Shown in pieces: positions 1-12,199 of a DNA stretch of 64,000 nucleotides. Under the pieces are notes generated by a model, which made no database searches, was not told the origin of the DNA, and saw only the letters and a list, made by a program, of their open reading frames with translations. A program made the position numbers and the translations under genes. The stretch lies in contig JAJEKB010020302.1 in NCBI GenBank assembly GCA_022393335.1, forward strand, positions 184,136 through 248,135. The letters are read 5' to 3'. Origin of the DNA: Macrotrachela quadricornifera. Taxonomy: Eukaryota; Rotifera; Eurotatoria; Philodinida; Philodinidae. How positions within the stretch are numbered: position 1 is the first letter of the stretch; every line of letters starts with the position of its first letter.

Positions 1-1828
1 CAGAAAAATTCTGCTTCTTGAAGATTTTTCTCCTTTACGAAATACTAGATTGTTTATATTTTTTTCATCTGAAAGACTGTTTTCATAATTATACAAAAAT
101 CTTTATCAATAGTTACTTCCCTTTTCATTCTTTTAGTATTACAAAAATGATAGAGGTGTAAGCCATACCGATGAGTCGCCATCGCAGCTGTCGGGAACGT
201 TTGCAAATATCAAATATTTTCTCGCTATTTTTCATCCCTAGAATTTTTAATCAATCATATATGCTGTCTATAAATGGACAAGAAGAAATATCTTTGTTTT
301 CAATAAAAAAAAACATTAACTTTTATTAATACTACCAGCACTATTTCAATCGTCAATATTCCTAGGAAATTTTTAGTTATCAATATATTTGTTGGTTTCC
401 GAATGTATTCTAATTATAGTGGTTAGTATTACTTTTTCATGATGTCGTTTTGTTATTACAGCCCATGAAAATTGAAAATATATCCTTTGATTTTTTTGTT
501 TTTATTACTACACATGTTTATCTATTAATTTATTATATATAGGAAGAAAGCCCAAAACGCACGGCATCTTTTTAGTATATTTTCATTGAACATCAAAGGC
601 AGCTTAAAGTATAAAATGTATTAGTACAAAAAGTGACACATTTTTTTTTCGCATATATCTGGGCTCAAATAAATGATAAAACTTTATATTTTTTTTCCAA
701 AAAAGAGGCCGTGAAACCTGTACAAGAGCTGTATGATCAAATTTTGTTTTACATTTCTGATGGTTTTTCTCATACTCACAATGAACAACTTGCATAGCGG
801 TGGCATTTCCTATCATTTGTGAAAAAACTCCGAAGACTTTTTAATTTTATATAGGATTTTGTCTACAGTAATTTTCTAGAAATTTCGATGGTATTTCTTT
901 TAAAAGAAAATTTAATATTTCATCATTTTTTTAGGTTGAGGTACACGCAAGACAAAAATGTTTTCCAAGATTTTTACTCTCATGGGAATTTCTAGTTTAT
1001 ATTATTGTGTTTTTCTATATAGTGTAACATCTTGCGTATAGGTCGTGGTAAAAGATTGCTAATGATCGAATAAGATCGAAAATTTCCATTATATTAAAAC
1101 AAAAGAATAAAAGCTTAAAATTATATATAAAAAAGCTACAAAATTCTACGCTTTCTTTAAAATTTATTATAAAATCTCAAAATTCATCAATTTTCATACT
1201 TTTAATTCTAATTTTCACATAGTTAAATAGAGCATCTGGAGTTCTACAAGAATATGTACATTGAAAATTCTTCAGACTTTTTCTTCAAAGCGAAATTCAC
1301 AAAAAACTACTATGTAATACTCGAAATAATTAAAAAACAAAACAATTAATGTTTTCCTGCACATATGAAAAAAGCAAAATTTTTCTATTTCGATTCAAAG
1401 TGATACTTCTGCATATTAGTATCGAAGGTTAGTAGAATAAATGAAAACTCATCCTATTCATTTATAATTTTAGAAAGAATTCTATATAAAATTAATGAAC
1501 TAGCCAAGATATAGGAAAAACATTTCCTCAAATTACATTGAGGATATCCTATACCCTTACTCAAGTTTTGCCTAACTTATTATAAAATTCTTTTCGGTTT
1601 GATAAATACAACAAGGGTAATTAAAACGAAACGTCTGTGATAGAAGATATTCATTTTCCACTTAATCTCGAAAAACATAACATCCTTCACGATGACATTT
1701 ATTAAACGCAACCCACAAAAAAAAAAAGAATCCAATTCATCAAAAAATATCCATGCATAAAAACTAGACGACAACTTAATCCTCTTTAAAAAATACATTG
1801 CTGTCATTGCCATCTTCCTTCTCAACAA
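1..1828. other. AT-rich intergenic DNA, no gene seen
   Basis: Only short open frames of low-complexity composition (mostly Phe, Lys, Ile, Asn) occur here, without splice context or domain resemblance. I see no RNA gene or clear repeat. Confidence 0.5.
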
Positions 1829-4071
1829 TCATATTCGTTCCTTCAATGATGCGTTCTTTTTGAGTATTTCTTTGATATACTGTCCTACGCCATAATTGAT
1901 TTCCACCGGCGAGAGCTCCAATTCGATGAGCGTCTGTGTCAAATAGTGAGTGCATAGGTGATTTAGAAAAAGATTAATATTATTCATATTACTTTGTTTT
2001 GTTCTAAAATATTGGCTAAATGTTGTGCTCCTTGTGGACCAATTTCATTGTTCTGAAGGTTCAATGTGGTAAGTGTCTGCGTAAAAACGTGAGTGCATAG
2101 GTGATTAAGAGGAAGATTGATAGGATTCATATTACTTTGTTTTGTTCTAAAGCGGCGACTAAATGTTGTGCACCTTGTGGACCAATTTGATTGTTCGCGA
2201 GGTCCAATGTGGTGAGTGTCTATGTAAAACAGTGAGTGCATGGATGAATAGGAATGAGATTCGTATAATTCATATTACTTTGTTTTGTTCTAAAACATTG
2301 GCTAAATGTTGTGCTCCTAGTGGACCAATTTGATTATAGCGGAGGTTCAATGTGCTGAAGGTCTGTGAAAAGTAGCATTCAGGTATGCAATATTAAAATA
2401 TTTTATGAATAAGATTTGGATCGGACAGAAAGTGCCAAGAAATTAAGGAGAAATTGTAAAGGTATATTTGTCAATGTAGTGTTACGAAAGGGAACCTGTT
2501 ATTAACAACACAGAGCCATAGTTGGTTATCGGTATTAATATAGTTTAAGTATCTGATCTAGACTATTGTTGCAATGAGTTGCTTAGAAAGAATATAAGTC
2601 GGCTAGTATACAGTGAGGTTTCTACCGCAAAATATTTTAGATAGGTTTAGAGAGAGGGAAAAGGTGGAAAGAAGTTTCGATGTTGATAGTTTTAGAAACC
2701 ATGTGTTAACATAACAAAACATTGCTGCTTATGAAGGAACCCGCCACAATATTACTCGCGAAAGAAGATTTTCTCATGATTCAGGCAGAATTATTAAGAA
2801 AATTCGGTGAGGTAGGTCTCGTGGTTCTCAAGTTTCTCATTTTATCTTTTATGAGGAGTTGTAGACTTTGTAGATGATAATGGTGAAATGAGTGTAGAAC
2901 TCGGGGTATTTGTCGCGATGACAAACATAGTATAATAAAATAAACGATCGTTTCAGCTTCATTATCCTGATCACATGAGCTCAGTATCTAATAGTTCGAC
3001 ATCCAGATGAAACTATGCAGGATATGTACAGTACCCAAAACACGCAATGATTAACATTCCGGATTGCAAATACTATTCTTTTTAAGTCTTTAAAATTGAT
3101 TAATTGAAAATTTAACACTCCCGAGCTTTTTGATTAATGAACGATAATCAACATTAACTGAAATATTCGAAAGAATATTACTGTGTCTTTAGTTTGGCAA
3201 TTTCTTCCATCTCAATCTGATTTCAATATCTATTGTTATTGGAAGCAATCAAAGTCATCATATTCACGAAAATATAGCATATTATCGTAGAGGTGTTTCA
3301 GCTCCATTTTACAGTAAAAGTTCATAAGAAAAAAAATATTTTGGATATATATCGAAGTAGATTGAATTAGCATAGCCAAACAAAAAGACTGTGGAAGAAG
3401 TCTTTAACCTGTTACGAACTATTAAAATGCCTAATTTTGTAACGTTCAATTTTTTCTTCAGGTTAAAATAATTGCTTACGTAGTAGAACATGAATTGTAT
3501 GATGAGTCATTTTTACAAATTATTGTCAGCATAAACGAACACGTTCAAGTTATTATAAATTATTTCAAACATCATATTTTCACTTTTTTCACCATTAGAA
3601 AGAGTAACTTTAATACTTTGAAGAAGCGTTTTGATTTTGTTTCGTATTTCGTAAGACATCGTAGAGTTTTATAAGCTCACGAAATTTTCCATAATACTCG
3701 TATAAATCTTTCTGAGTTCATTTCATCGATAGAAAACACTTAAGGCATACGATATTCTCCAATATAATCTATCTGTCAGAATCAGGAATGGAAAGTTTGA
3801 TACAAAATAGTGCATCGAGAAGAAAAACAACATTATTGAAAAGATGATAAATATATAATTTTATGATAGAAATAAAGATTACCTGGTATGGATGGTATGT
3901 GTCTATAATGGCATCAAGTCTTGTGCAGACATTATGACACGACACTAGAATTGTTAGTTGATCGAGAATTCTATAAATCAACTCTATCGATAGTGTATGA
4001 AATGATAAAATCATTTTGTTCGACATTGATACTGCTTTCTTCGAATTGTGTGTGTTGTCTAAAATAGTCAT
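1829..4071 (-). CDS. F-box / leucine-rich-repeat (NLRC3/RNase-inhibitor-type LRR) protein
   Basis: Read on the minus strand. The first exon (3883-4071, 63 codons) encodes an F-box-like domain: a LSIELIYRILDQL helix followed by NVCTRLDAIIDTYH. It ends at a GTAATC donor in phase 0. Three 84-nt exons follow (2279-2362, 2136-2219, 1993-2076), each one 28-residue LRR of the form TLTTLNLQNNEIGPQGAQHL, all phase 0. A last exon (1829-1933, 35 codons with TGA stop) holds a diverged repeat. Joined, they give about 181 residues. F-box proteins recruit substrates to SCF ubiquitin ligases and the LRRs would be the substrate-binding surface; that role is inferred from the family. The gap from 2363 to 3882 is 1.5 kb, far longer than the other introns, and I found no LRR exon in it. 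The two parts could therefore be one gene with a long intron or two fragments. Matching phases favour one gene. Confidence 0.6.
1993..2362 (-). repeat. Tandem exon+intron units, period 143 bp
   Basis: The LRR exons begin at 1993, 2136 and 2279, exactly 143 bp apart. The intervening introns resemble each other (a shared GTGAGTGCAT word and a conserved ATTCATATTAC donor side on the plus strand), so exon and intron were duplicated together. Each exon is 84 nt in phase 0, so copy number can change without breaking frame. Confidence 0.8.
2363..3882. other. Long intron or spacer of the F-box/LRR gene
   Basis: AT-rich DNA between the F-box exon and the first LRR exon. I found no further LRR exon and no clear transposon ends in it. 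Confidence 0.4.
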
Positions 4072-5185
4072 AAAGGGTTAATACTGAAAAGAATAATGAT
4101 CATATTAAATAATATGATAAAGATGTTATAGAACAGGTATTATTGAAGAAAGAATCTGAAAAATATGACATACGTATGAAATTGTTCATTTTTCTCTTAG
4201 TATCAAAAGTAGACTAAAAAAAACCACACTTAATTTAGACTAATCAATGTGTCAATGCATAACAATCAAAACTATGACAGTATAATGAAAACTATTCAGT
4301 ATAATACGTATGAAATATATTCAGTATCTATTTTAAATGTATTTCTGTTTTATGTATGAATCCAAATGTGATATTTCAGTCATATTTTACGTTAGACTAC
4401 TGAAATCGATAATTATATGAAACTAACATGAATCAATCTGACATAATAGTTTAGATAGTTCACATTATAATCACAAATAGCTTGAATCGAAAAGATTTTC
4501 TGATCATTTCCTCAAAAAAAAAGAAGATCTATCATTGTATAATTGAAAGGAAAATTCATTTCGAAGCCCCATATGTTTTTTCTAGGGATGAGCAATTTCA
4601 ATATCTATTCTGAACTACAGTATGAAGATTCTGATATAGTTTCGATTCAAGAAAATCTCGATTTTTACCTATTTCTAGTTTTTTCACCAGAAATGTGCCA
4701 GTTACTTTTATCATGCTCATAATATCGAAATTATTGCACTGTTATTAACACAAGAATCGTGCCAAAATGAGATTTTCGCATTAGTGTTGCATTTATCTTG
4801 CTCAATGTGCGATAATTTTGAGAAAAAAGTATGGCATTGAAACTACCATCAACAGTCAGATATTGTCCACTAGATGTTTAGTCATATTTCATGAATGGCT
4901 CATTGAAGTTTAAGGTCTACTTCCCTTCCCTTTAAATAACTTAAGTTTCGTCAGAAAAATCAAAAAATCAATTTGGTTCTTTCTCAAAACATAAATTCGA
5001 TAGGAGTATCTCCAACGCCTTTCTGTCTTAGCACAATATAATGTCAAATATGGTTTTTTTTCTATTTGAAAGCTCGTGTTCAGAATTAGCCTGCCTCGCA
5101 GCCCATTCCTTAGAATAGGCCATTTTATTATTATATAAGAAGCCATCTCTATGGAAAAAGCAGCATTTTTAGGGTTTTTAAGTCA
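4072..5185. other. Intergenic DNA, no supported gene
   Basis: A minus-strand open stretch at 4910-5146 encodes 78 residues but has no recognisable domain or splice context. No RNA gene seen. Confidence 0.35.
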
Positions 5186-5189
5186 TTCA

Positions 5190-5400
5190 ACTTATTATCC
5201 CTTTTCTTCGCTTAAAAAGTAACAGTTTAAAAAAGAACCTACGAGATAGGCTAGGCATAGAGATAAGTTTTCAAACAGAACAATAAAAAATATATAATGA
5301 AGGTCCTCAGAGATATTTTGGAGATGAGATGAACTATTTTTTAACTCTTGTTTGCTTCATACCTTTGTCAAATGTCAGAGCATCGGGCTGAAAATTTTAC
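5190..5400 (+). repeat. Dispersed repeat, copy 1
   Basis: This stretch resembles 43850-44040 in the same orientation. Shared landmarks are CTTAAAAAGTAA, CTTGTTT..TTCATA, TGTCAAAT.TCA and GAAAATTTTACCACA against GGAATTTTACCACA. Identity by eye is about 70 percent. No coding content was seen, so this is probably an old transposon-derived sequence. Confidence 0.5.
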
Positions 5401-5710
5401 CACAGCCTCCTCACGTCATCAAGTATTATTTTGAGAATAACTTCATTTAGATAAAAGGGAAAAAATTTCTTTAGTTTCACATAGAAAAATTATACAGGTC
5501 AATTTAAACAACATTTGATAGCGGAAGTTAAAGCTTCACATTATAATGCATAGATAGGTTCAAAGTAAAATAATATATATTTTAATGTAGAAAACTGCAA
5601 TTAACACTTAGTATACATCTTTTTTACAAATATAAAGAAACGATCTTCAAAATAAAAAAGTATATTTTCTAACATTTTGGTATTCACTCCACAACGTGAT
5701 ATAAACATCT

Positions 5711-5928
5711 ATATTATAATAGACTAAATTTCAGTTCAGGAACTTTCATCTGATAGGTCACAGAACGCGAAAAAGAATTATAATATATAAATATGAAATG
5801 ACCATCTGTATACATTCTTCTGCAACCTATATTATAAGAGTTATTCTATAATATTTCTACCTATTTCATAATAGACAAACTTTTCAGTTCGGAAAACTTT
5901 TATGATTGGTCTCAGAACAAAAACAAAG
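5711..5928 (+). repeat. Direct duplication of a ~65-bp segment
   Basis: 5711-5777 and 5864-5928 share the order TATAATAGAC, TTTCAGTTC, ACTTT, GGTC, CAGAAC, with several mismatches. The two copies are about 153 bp apart. A run of TA dinucleotides follows at about 6013-6037. Confidence 0.5.
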
Positions 5929-6396
5929 TATACATGTATTGTGTATATACGCCGTATATATCTATACATTACGTATATATTTTGTATATGTCCATCTATT
6001 ATGCATAGATGAATATATATATATATATATATATATGTCAGTCATCTATATTATATTTTATACTCACGAAATTTTTTCTTATGTGCATTAACCCTTTCAA
6101 AGGCACTGATGCAAATATATACTACTTTTTTGTTTTCGGTTACAGAATTATGATAAACTAAGATCAATGAGTCTGGTAGAAAGAAGAATGATACTGTATA
6201 CATGAAATAAATTCATAGTTATCCGAGATTAAGTAACACAGTTTATCTATTTCTTCAAGAGGGATTTTGAAGAATGTTATCATTAATTCTCATTTTCAAA
6301 AGAACTTAGCCTGTCCAAAATTCGCCGATGAAGGGGTTAAATCGATGTTTCCTATGATATTAGAGTTCAGCCAAGAATGGAGACGTGAGACTTCCG

Positions 6397-6804
6397 AAGT
6401 ACAAAGAAGTACAGGAAAGTACAGTAGAGGTATAAAGAGGTACAGTAGAGGTATATGGAAGTACAGTGGAGGTATAAAGAGGTACAGTAGAGGTATACGG
6501 AAGTACAGTGGAGATGCAGGAAAGCACAATAGAGATATAGGCAAGTACAGTGGAGGTACAACGAAGCACAGTAGATGTATAGGGAAGTGCAGTGGAGGTA
6601 CAACGAAGTACAATGAGAACACAGGGAAGTACAGAAAAGTGCAGCGGAGGTACAGAGAAATACAGTAAAAACATAAGAAAGTACAATCGACGCATAGGGG
6701 AGTACAATAGGAGTATAGGAAAGTACAGTGAACGTATAGGGAAATACAGTGGAGGTGCAAAGAAGTACAGTGAGAATACAGGAGAGCACAGTGAAGGTAC
6801 AGAC
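6397..6804 (+). repeat. 21-bp minisatellite, ~19-20 diverged copies
   Basis: The consensus unit is GTACAGTGGAGGTATAGGGAA (21 bp, plus strand), with substitutions between copies. One copy near 6629 is shortened. Because 21 is divisible by three and the unit is purine-rich, several frames on both strands stay open (for example plus 6267-6668 and 6592-6852, minus 6360-6839). These repetitive frames have no splice or domain support and I do not call them genes. Confidence 0.9.
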
Positions 6805-7232
6805 AGGTATGGCTGGAGCAAATACTTCACGAGTCCCACTTTCTCCCCTTAAGTCTAACCTTTCACAGGGGCCTCTAGTTTATTTTAAATTCTGGAATAA
6901 ATATTTAATACGTCTGAAGTGTCGCATTACATAGAAAAATCGATATATAGGTAATTAGATATACTTACGATGAAAATTAACAATTGAATATGTTAAAATT
7001 GTTTCTATGTATGTTAGAGACAAGCTATCTTACTTATATGTATTCATTGAAATTACTTGATTTTTTCCAAGTAATGTCAATACACGCGAATCAATTAACC
7101 ATGTTATTCACATACACACAGGAATGAAATAGATATGAATGAATATTTTTCACACACATTTTTTTCGTCACAATACACTATACAGTTTTATCTTTCCTTT
7201 CGATTCTTTGCCGAATATTAGAAAGAACGAAG

Positions 7233-7432
7233 TATATATCGCCATGATCAATGATAGGATACCTCATCGGTGTCTTTTATCTATTGTAAGGATAAAGCAT
7301 AGTGTTGTTCTGACCAATTCAGGGATATCTATCATCCTCTATCATACGACCCGAATAATAGTATGTTTTATCCTTACAATAGATAAAAAACACCAATGGG
7401 GTATCCTATCATTGATCATGCCCATATATAGT
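7233..7432. repeat. Foldback (inverted-repeat) element, ~65-bp arms
   Basis: The left arm (about 7233-7301) and right arm (about 7359-7432) are inverted copies. Both contain CATGATCAATGATAGGATAC and TATCTATTGTAAGGATAAA when read inward, with only a few mismatches. The loop is about 57 bp. The 105-residue plus-strand open frame across it is a by-product. It looks like a small MITE or foldback element. Target duplication was not resolved. Confidence 0.75.
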
Positions 7433-8150
7433 TCTAGTCTTATGCGTCGATCCTAGCTCGTTAAGAACATTCATTCAATACAAATCGTACGTAAGAACGG
7501 TTCTAAATGATCCTTAAATGGTGTGTATGCATCTTGAGCCTCCGTGACTTCAACACTAATATCTGAAATATAGTTTAAAGTTATGAATAGAAATAAATAA
7601 ATCAAAAAAAAATGTGAGTTCATATTTGAAACTCTTCGCAGATCAGAAAATCTTGATTTACATTCATAATTTTTTGAGACTCATTTCGATTCTACAAAGA
7701 AGATTGGTTTAATAAATGGAAGCATAAGTCTGTCTGCAATGTATAACGTTATTATAATATTCTTTTCAACTCAGCTGTACATCAATATGACTATCAATCG
7801 CTAACGACTTAACATTAATGCAGTAATTTTACCAACAGTTATTTTATGTATAAAAAGCTCAAAGAAGCTTGAATTCTGAAGCAAAAGACGATTGTGCGCG
7901 AAAGAAAAGTAAAAGCTACCGATGCCTTTTGAACCTATGGATATATTGATCAATTAGTGTAAGAAAACATTGCAAGAACAAATTTAATGAATGGACAAGA
8001 AGAATGAGTATGTACATGTATGAATCTCTATAGAAAAACATCTGTGCGTTTATAAATTTTTGTAAAATGATCTTTTCATGCTATGTATGAAGTTTATTTT
8101 TGCAAATGAAACTAGTTAAAATTAGAGCAAGACATAGACAAGCATCGATG
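7433..8150. other. Spacer downstream of the P450 gene
   Basis: AT-rich; no coding or RNA feature recognised. Confidence 0.4.
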
Positions 8151-10258
8151 TTATCGTGGCGATAGTCGCATCCACATTCCATATTTAGGTCTGAAACAAA
8201 AAAATATGAGATACAAAGGGATCGTCATATATCTAACCTCATGGTTCCGGCCACACCCGGAACATATTTCTGACCAGGCACAAGTTCAAAATGAAAATAT
8301 CGCACGATTGTAGCTAGTAGAATTTTAGCTTCCAACATTGCAAAATTTTGTCCAATACATGAACGAGTTCCAACTGAAAATGGCAAAAATGTCTCTGATT
8401 GATACTTATCGAATCTTGATGGATCGAACTTGTATGGTTCTGGCCAGTATTTCTCTGAGCTATACATGATACAAGAGAATACATAAAATAAAAAGAATGA
8501 TAGAAAATGTCTTACTGATGAAGCATATATAAATTTATAATAACTTCTGTTCCCTTTTTAACATGAATATTTTTTCCATCACTAGCTACAAGAGTATTGT
8601 CTGCAATTGCTGTGCGAAAGAGAAAAGGCACCGATGGATAAAGTCGTAATGATTCTTTCAATACTGCTTCCGTATAAGTAAGAAGAGAAAGTGTCGAAGC
8701 TGTGAGTTCATTATCAACATTCATCACTGAATCAATTTCATCCACGCAATGACGGTATACCTCCGGATTACTCGCCAGATTGTAGAGTGCCCATATCATC
8801 AAATCTGACGTTGTCTCGTGTCCGGCAATCACTAGAAAAAATAAAATATGTTCTGTACGAGAGCAATTTTTATCTTATCTTTTTCAAGACATATCCAATA
8901 TTGCTAATACAATCAACTGAAATTATATGTTTAGATGTAGGAAGGCAACATTTAAGAATTTTACATGTTCACTTTTTCTGAATATTCCTGAAATCTGAGG
9001 TTTCACTATGTTGTCATAGTGAATAGATTATGAATACTAACCAAAAGTGACTGCTTCTTCATAAATTTCTTCATCCGTAAACTTTGTATTTTTGCCATCA
9101 TCTTGTGCCAGCAAAAGTAGATCAAGCAAATCAGGTCCTAAGTGAGAATGAAGCAGAATAAGGATTTAGATTAACAACGGCATAGTTACGCTCAATTATC
9201 GTTTAATATTGAGTCATTTTCACACATTTCATGAAATGTTTTATTACTGAGTTATAGATTATGATTTTGATTATAATTTTGGCCCGTGAGCATAATCATG
9301 AAACGTAACGAGTACCTGCTTCGTTAACCTCGTAAAAAAAATTCTGGAGAGCAAAATCGGAAAATGAAATGTGTGAAACTACTTTGAAAATTGATTAACA
9401 TTAAAAAGTAACAATATGAATCAAACCTTTACAAGCTGATTTTGTCAAGCCTTTCTTTCGCTCGTCAATGATCTGTTGAATAATACGTCTAACATCTCGC
9501 ATTGATGAATCAATACGTAATTTGCTCGGCAATGGTAATTGATTGATAAATGGGATAATGGCAAGTAAGTTGAAAGCTCGTTTTTCTACTTCATTCAATG
9601 TCATGGCAATATTCTGAGAAACTGTTTCGTATATTGGTTTTTCATCTTGAATGCTCATTCCAAAGACACATCCAGCCAAAATATTGAGTGTGAGACATGC
9701 CATCTCTTTGTGAATGTCAATTATCAATACATTATCCTGATTTTTACGTGCAGATGTTGCTAATTTACCAAGATGATACGATGCCATCTCAACCATAAGT
9801 GATATCATTGAATTGAGATTTTGATGATGAAATGCAGGTGCAATGAGTCGTCGATGACGAGCATGTATATCATTTTCAGCCAATATAAGATTATTGTAAC
9901 CAATTATTGATTTGAGCATCAATCGTACGAAAATAGACTTGTGATACGCACGAACATTGGTCCTTAAAATATCCTGAATTAGTAATGGATCACTGACAAT
10001 GAGACCTGCAATAGGACCAAACGACATATGGTAATAGTCGCCGAATTTGTTGGTCATGTCTGTGGCATATTTCAAATGCTTGTCAGATAGTACAGCCTGT
10101 TGCATTCGAAAAATGTCCCCTACAATGGGTATGTATCGTCCTGGAATACCTTGAGATCGCAAGTGTCTGTAAATGAGCCAGGGATCGAATATCCAAAATT
10201 TCACAAGACGATAAACGAAAAATAATAATATTCCACCTAATGTAACAGTAAACCACAT
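8151..10258 (-). CDS. Cytochrome P450 monooxygenase, complete, 5 exons
   Basis: Coding exons on the minus strand are 9427-10258, 9042-9137, 8516-8831, 8238-8459 and 8151-8190. They join in frame to 1506 nt, 501 residues, the usual length of a microsomal P450. The N terminus is a hydrophobic anchor (residues 3-20, VTLGGILLFFVYRL) for the ER membrane. The I-helix oxygen-activation motif AGHETT is at 312-317, the K-helix ExxR (ESLR) at 369-372, a PxRF-type motif (DPSRFD) at 428-432, and the haem loop PFSVGTRSCIG with thiolate Cys449. The last 13-codon exon supplies the usual C-terminal RPKYGMWMRL strand. All hallmark residues are present, so an active NADPH-dependent haem monooxygenase is likely. 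The AGHETT helix suits the CYP3/CYP4 clans, but I cannot assign a subfamily or substrate. The start ATG at 10258 is chosen because the anchor follows directly. Confidence 0.93.
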
Positions 10259-10841
10259 GATTTTTGTCTAAAAGAAAACAGAAGAACACAGTAGAATGCA
10301 CATAAACAAATTGTTTAAAGGTCCTGTAAATATTTGATAAAATCTCTTTTTTTTTCACGTCCTCAGATGATATAAGGTAAGCATATTCTCACATGTGCTC
10401 ACTCAACAAGATAACAATACATACCTATTTTTACACAGTGAGTATTGCTGATATTTTTATCTGCAATAGTGAGTTTTGGCTAGAAATTTCTCAATGCCAA
10501 CCACTTTTCAGATTTAAATTAGAATTGCTGACTTATCAGAAGCAACATTTTTTATTAAAATGAAGAATCAATGTATCTAGGATCAACAATTCAACATCAG
10601 AGCTGATGAAATTCGGCTAGCGAAATGATAGATCTAAATAGTGAAGTAAATTTTTTTTACAATAGTGCGTTTGTTTGTATCTTTTCTTTTTTTTTGAGAA
10701 TTTTTTATTCTTATCGTATTATTATTACATGAGAGAAAGGTAATTAACATCAATGAACAAATACAAAAAATTCAACAGTAAGAAAAAAGAAAACAAAAAT
10801 AGTAGTTATGATATCAATGAAAAAAAGATTAAAGTTCACAG

Positions 10842-11936
10842 TTATTGTTGTTCTTCAAGTTGATTCGTATTGTCAACATCAGATTCACCGCTAGCCCACA
10901 CCTGCAAAAATCCAAACAAAAATAATTTCCTTTATAAAGAATATCTTGACACATGAATACTTACAGTGAGATTGTCTCGAAGTAGCTGCATGATGAGATT
11001 GCTATCTAAAAGCACAAAAGAAAAAGAATTAAATTTATTATTAATTAATGATCGATGATTTTTTTCTCTCACCTCTATAAGAATCATTATCGGCTGAATC
11101 AAGCTGGACCAAAGCATCATCGAAGGCCTATGATATAAGTATTTTGGATAAATAAAGAAACAATATGCAACAAATTGGACAAACCTGTTTGGCTAAACGA
11201 CAAGCTACATCTTGTGCATTGAGAATTTCATAATGAAAGACGGAGAAATTTAAAGCAAGACCAAGTCGAATTGGATGTGTTGCTGGCATTTGATTCATGG
11301 CCATATCAAAACCATTTTGGTAAGCACGTTGTGATTCTTCAGCCATTTCTGCAATTAATATCGATAAGAAAATATTAATTTTCGAATACTATTCAATACA
11401 TTACTTTGTCGTTCGCTACCGATGGCTACTTCAGCCAAATATCGATAATAGTCACCCTTCATCTTCAAATAGAACACCTTCGATTCATCTGTTGTTGCTT
11501 TCGAAATGAGATATTTATCAAGTAAGCTCTAAAATCGTAGACTTTACTCATACAAAGATTGTATATCGGATAAATCTTACCAAAAGTTCGTGACAAATAC
11601 CTTTCAATTCATTTTCTATCTTTTCTCGATATTTCTCGATCATTTTAATCTTATTTTCTGAATCTCTACTTTCCTGTTCAATACTCGACATAGTTCGCCA
11701 AGATGTCCGATGAATGCCAACTATATTTTTGTAGGCAACCGAGAGCAAATTGCGTTCTTCTCTGGTCAATTCATTATTTGATTCAGCGACCTTTTTCATG
11801 ATTGCCATCATATCATCATATCTAAATGAAAATTCATATTACCAGATTTTGATACACTATGTGAACAAATGTTGTACCGTTGAAGTTGTTCAGCTAGTTT
11901 TGCTAATTCCACTTGTTCATCCCTGTTCGTCATCAT
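10842..11936 (-). CDS. 14-3-3 protein (epsilon/zeta-like), complete, 7 coding exons
   Basis: Exons on the minus strand are 11878-11936, 11581-11821, 11405-11528, 11185-11348, 11073-11127, 10965-11005 and 10842-10901. They total 744 nt, 247 residues, the standard family length. The 14-3-3 signature [13 protein letters not shown] is at 43-55, and the second signature region is split across exons (DDALVQLDS...[13 protein letters not shown], about 199-230). The phosphopeptide-binding RY pair in GDYYRYLAE is present. The protein is a cytosolic dimeric adaptor that binds phosphoserine/threonine clients. The C-terminal tail is acidic and Gln-rich (NTNQLEEQQ). A 5'UTR intron lies at 11980-12058 (donor GTATGT, acceptor TTTTAG). 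Introns are 60-90 nt. Two adjacent ATGs begin the frame; the first is used. Confidence 0.95.
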
Positions 11937-12105
11937 TCTATAATGTTTGTCTTGATTGCTTGTTCCGTGAGACCAGTGACTAAAACAAAAGTTACATGAT
12001 TAGTCAAATACCATATAAACTGATTAGCTTCTAGAAGTTTTAGTCAGCGAAGACATACCCCAAGAGCGAATGTGTACTAATGTCGACTGAAAGACATACG
12101 TAGGT

Positions 12106-12113
12106 ATTTATAC
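12106..12113 (-). promoter_or_regulatory. TATA box of the 14-3-3 gene
   Basis: TATAAATA read on the minus strand. It lies about 50 bp upstream of the inferred 5'UTR intron donor at 12058, a fitting distance for transcription to start near 12080. Confidence 0.5.
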
Positions 12114-12191
12114 TGTTGTTCCCACATTCCTCTCTCTCTCTCGCTTCCTGCTCTCTTTTTTCGCCATATTTTTACAATCATTACTTAGATG

Positions 12192-12199
12192 TGACGTCA
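12192..12199. promoter_or_regulatory. CRE-like palindrome TGACGTCA
   Basis: A perfect 8-bp cAMP-response-element palindrome about 80 bp upstream of the TATA box of the 14-3-3 gene. CREB/ATF bZIP binding is the known role of this word; use here is inferred from position only. Confidence 0.4.

Noticed and set aside
4580..4620. CTAGGGATGAGCAATTT word resembling the end of a hAT-type element
   Set aside because: No inverted partner (TGCTCATCCC) was found in the neighbourhood.
6267..6852. Several 86-159-residue open frames on both strands
   Set aside because: All are translations of the 21-bp minisatellite; no domain, splice site or normal composition.
7139..7456. 105-residue plus-strand frame
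   Set aside because: Runs straight through both arms of a foldback repeat; not protein-like.
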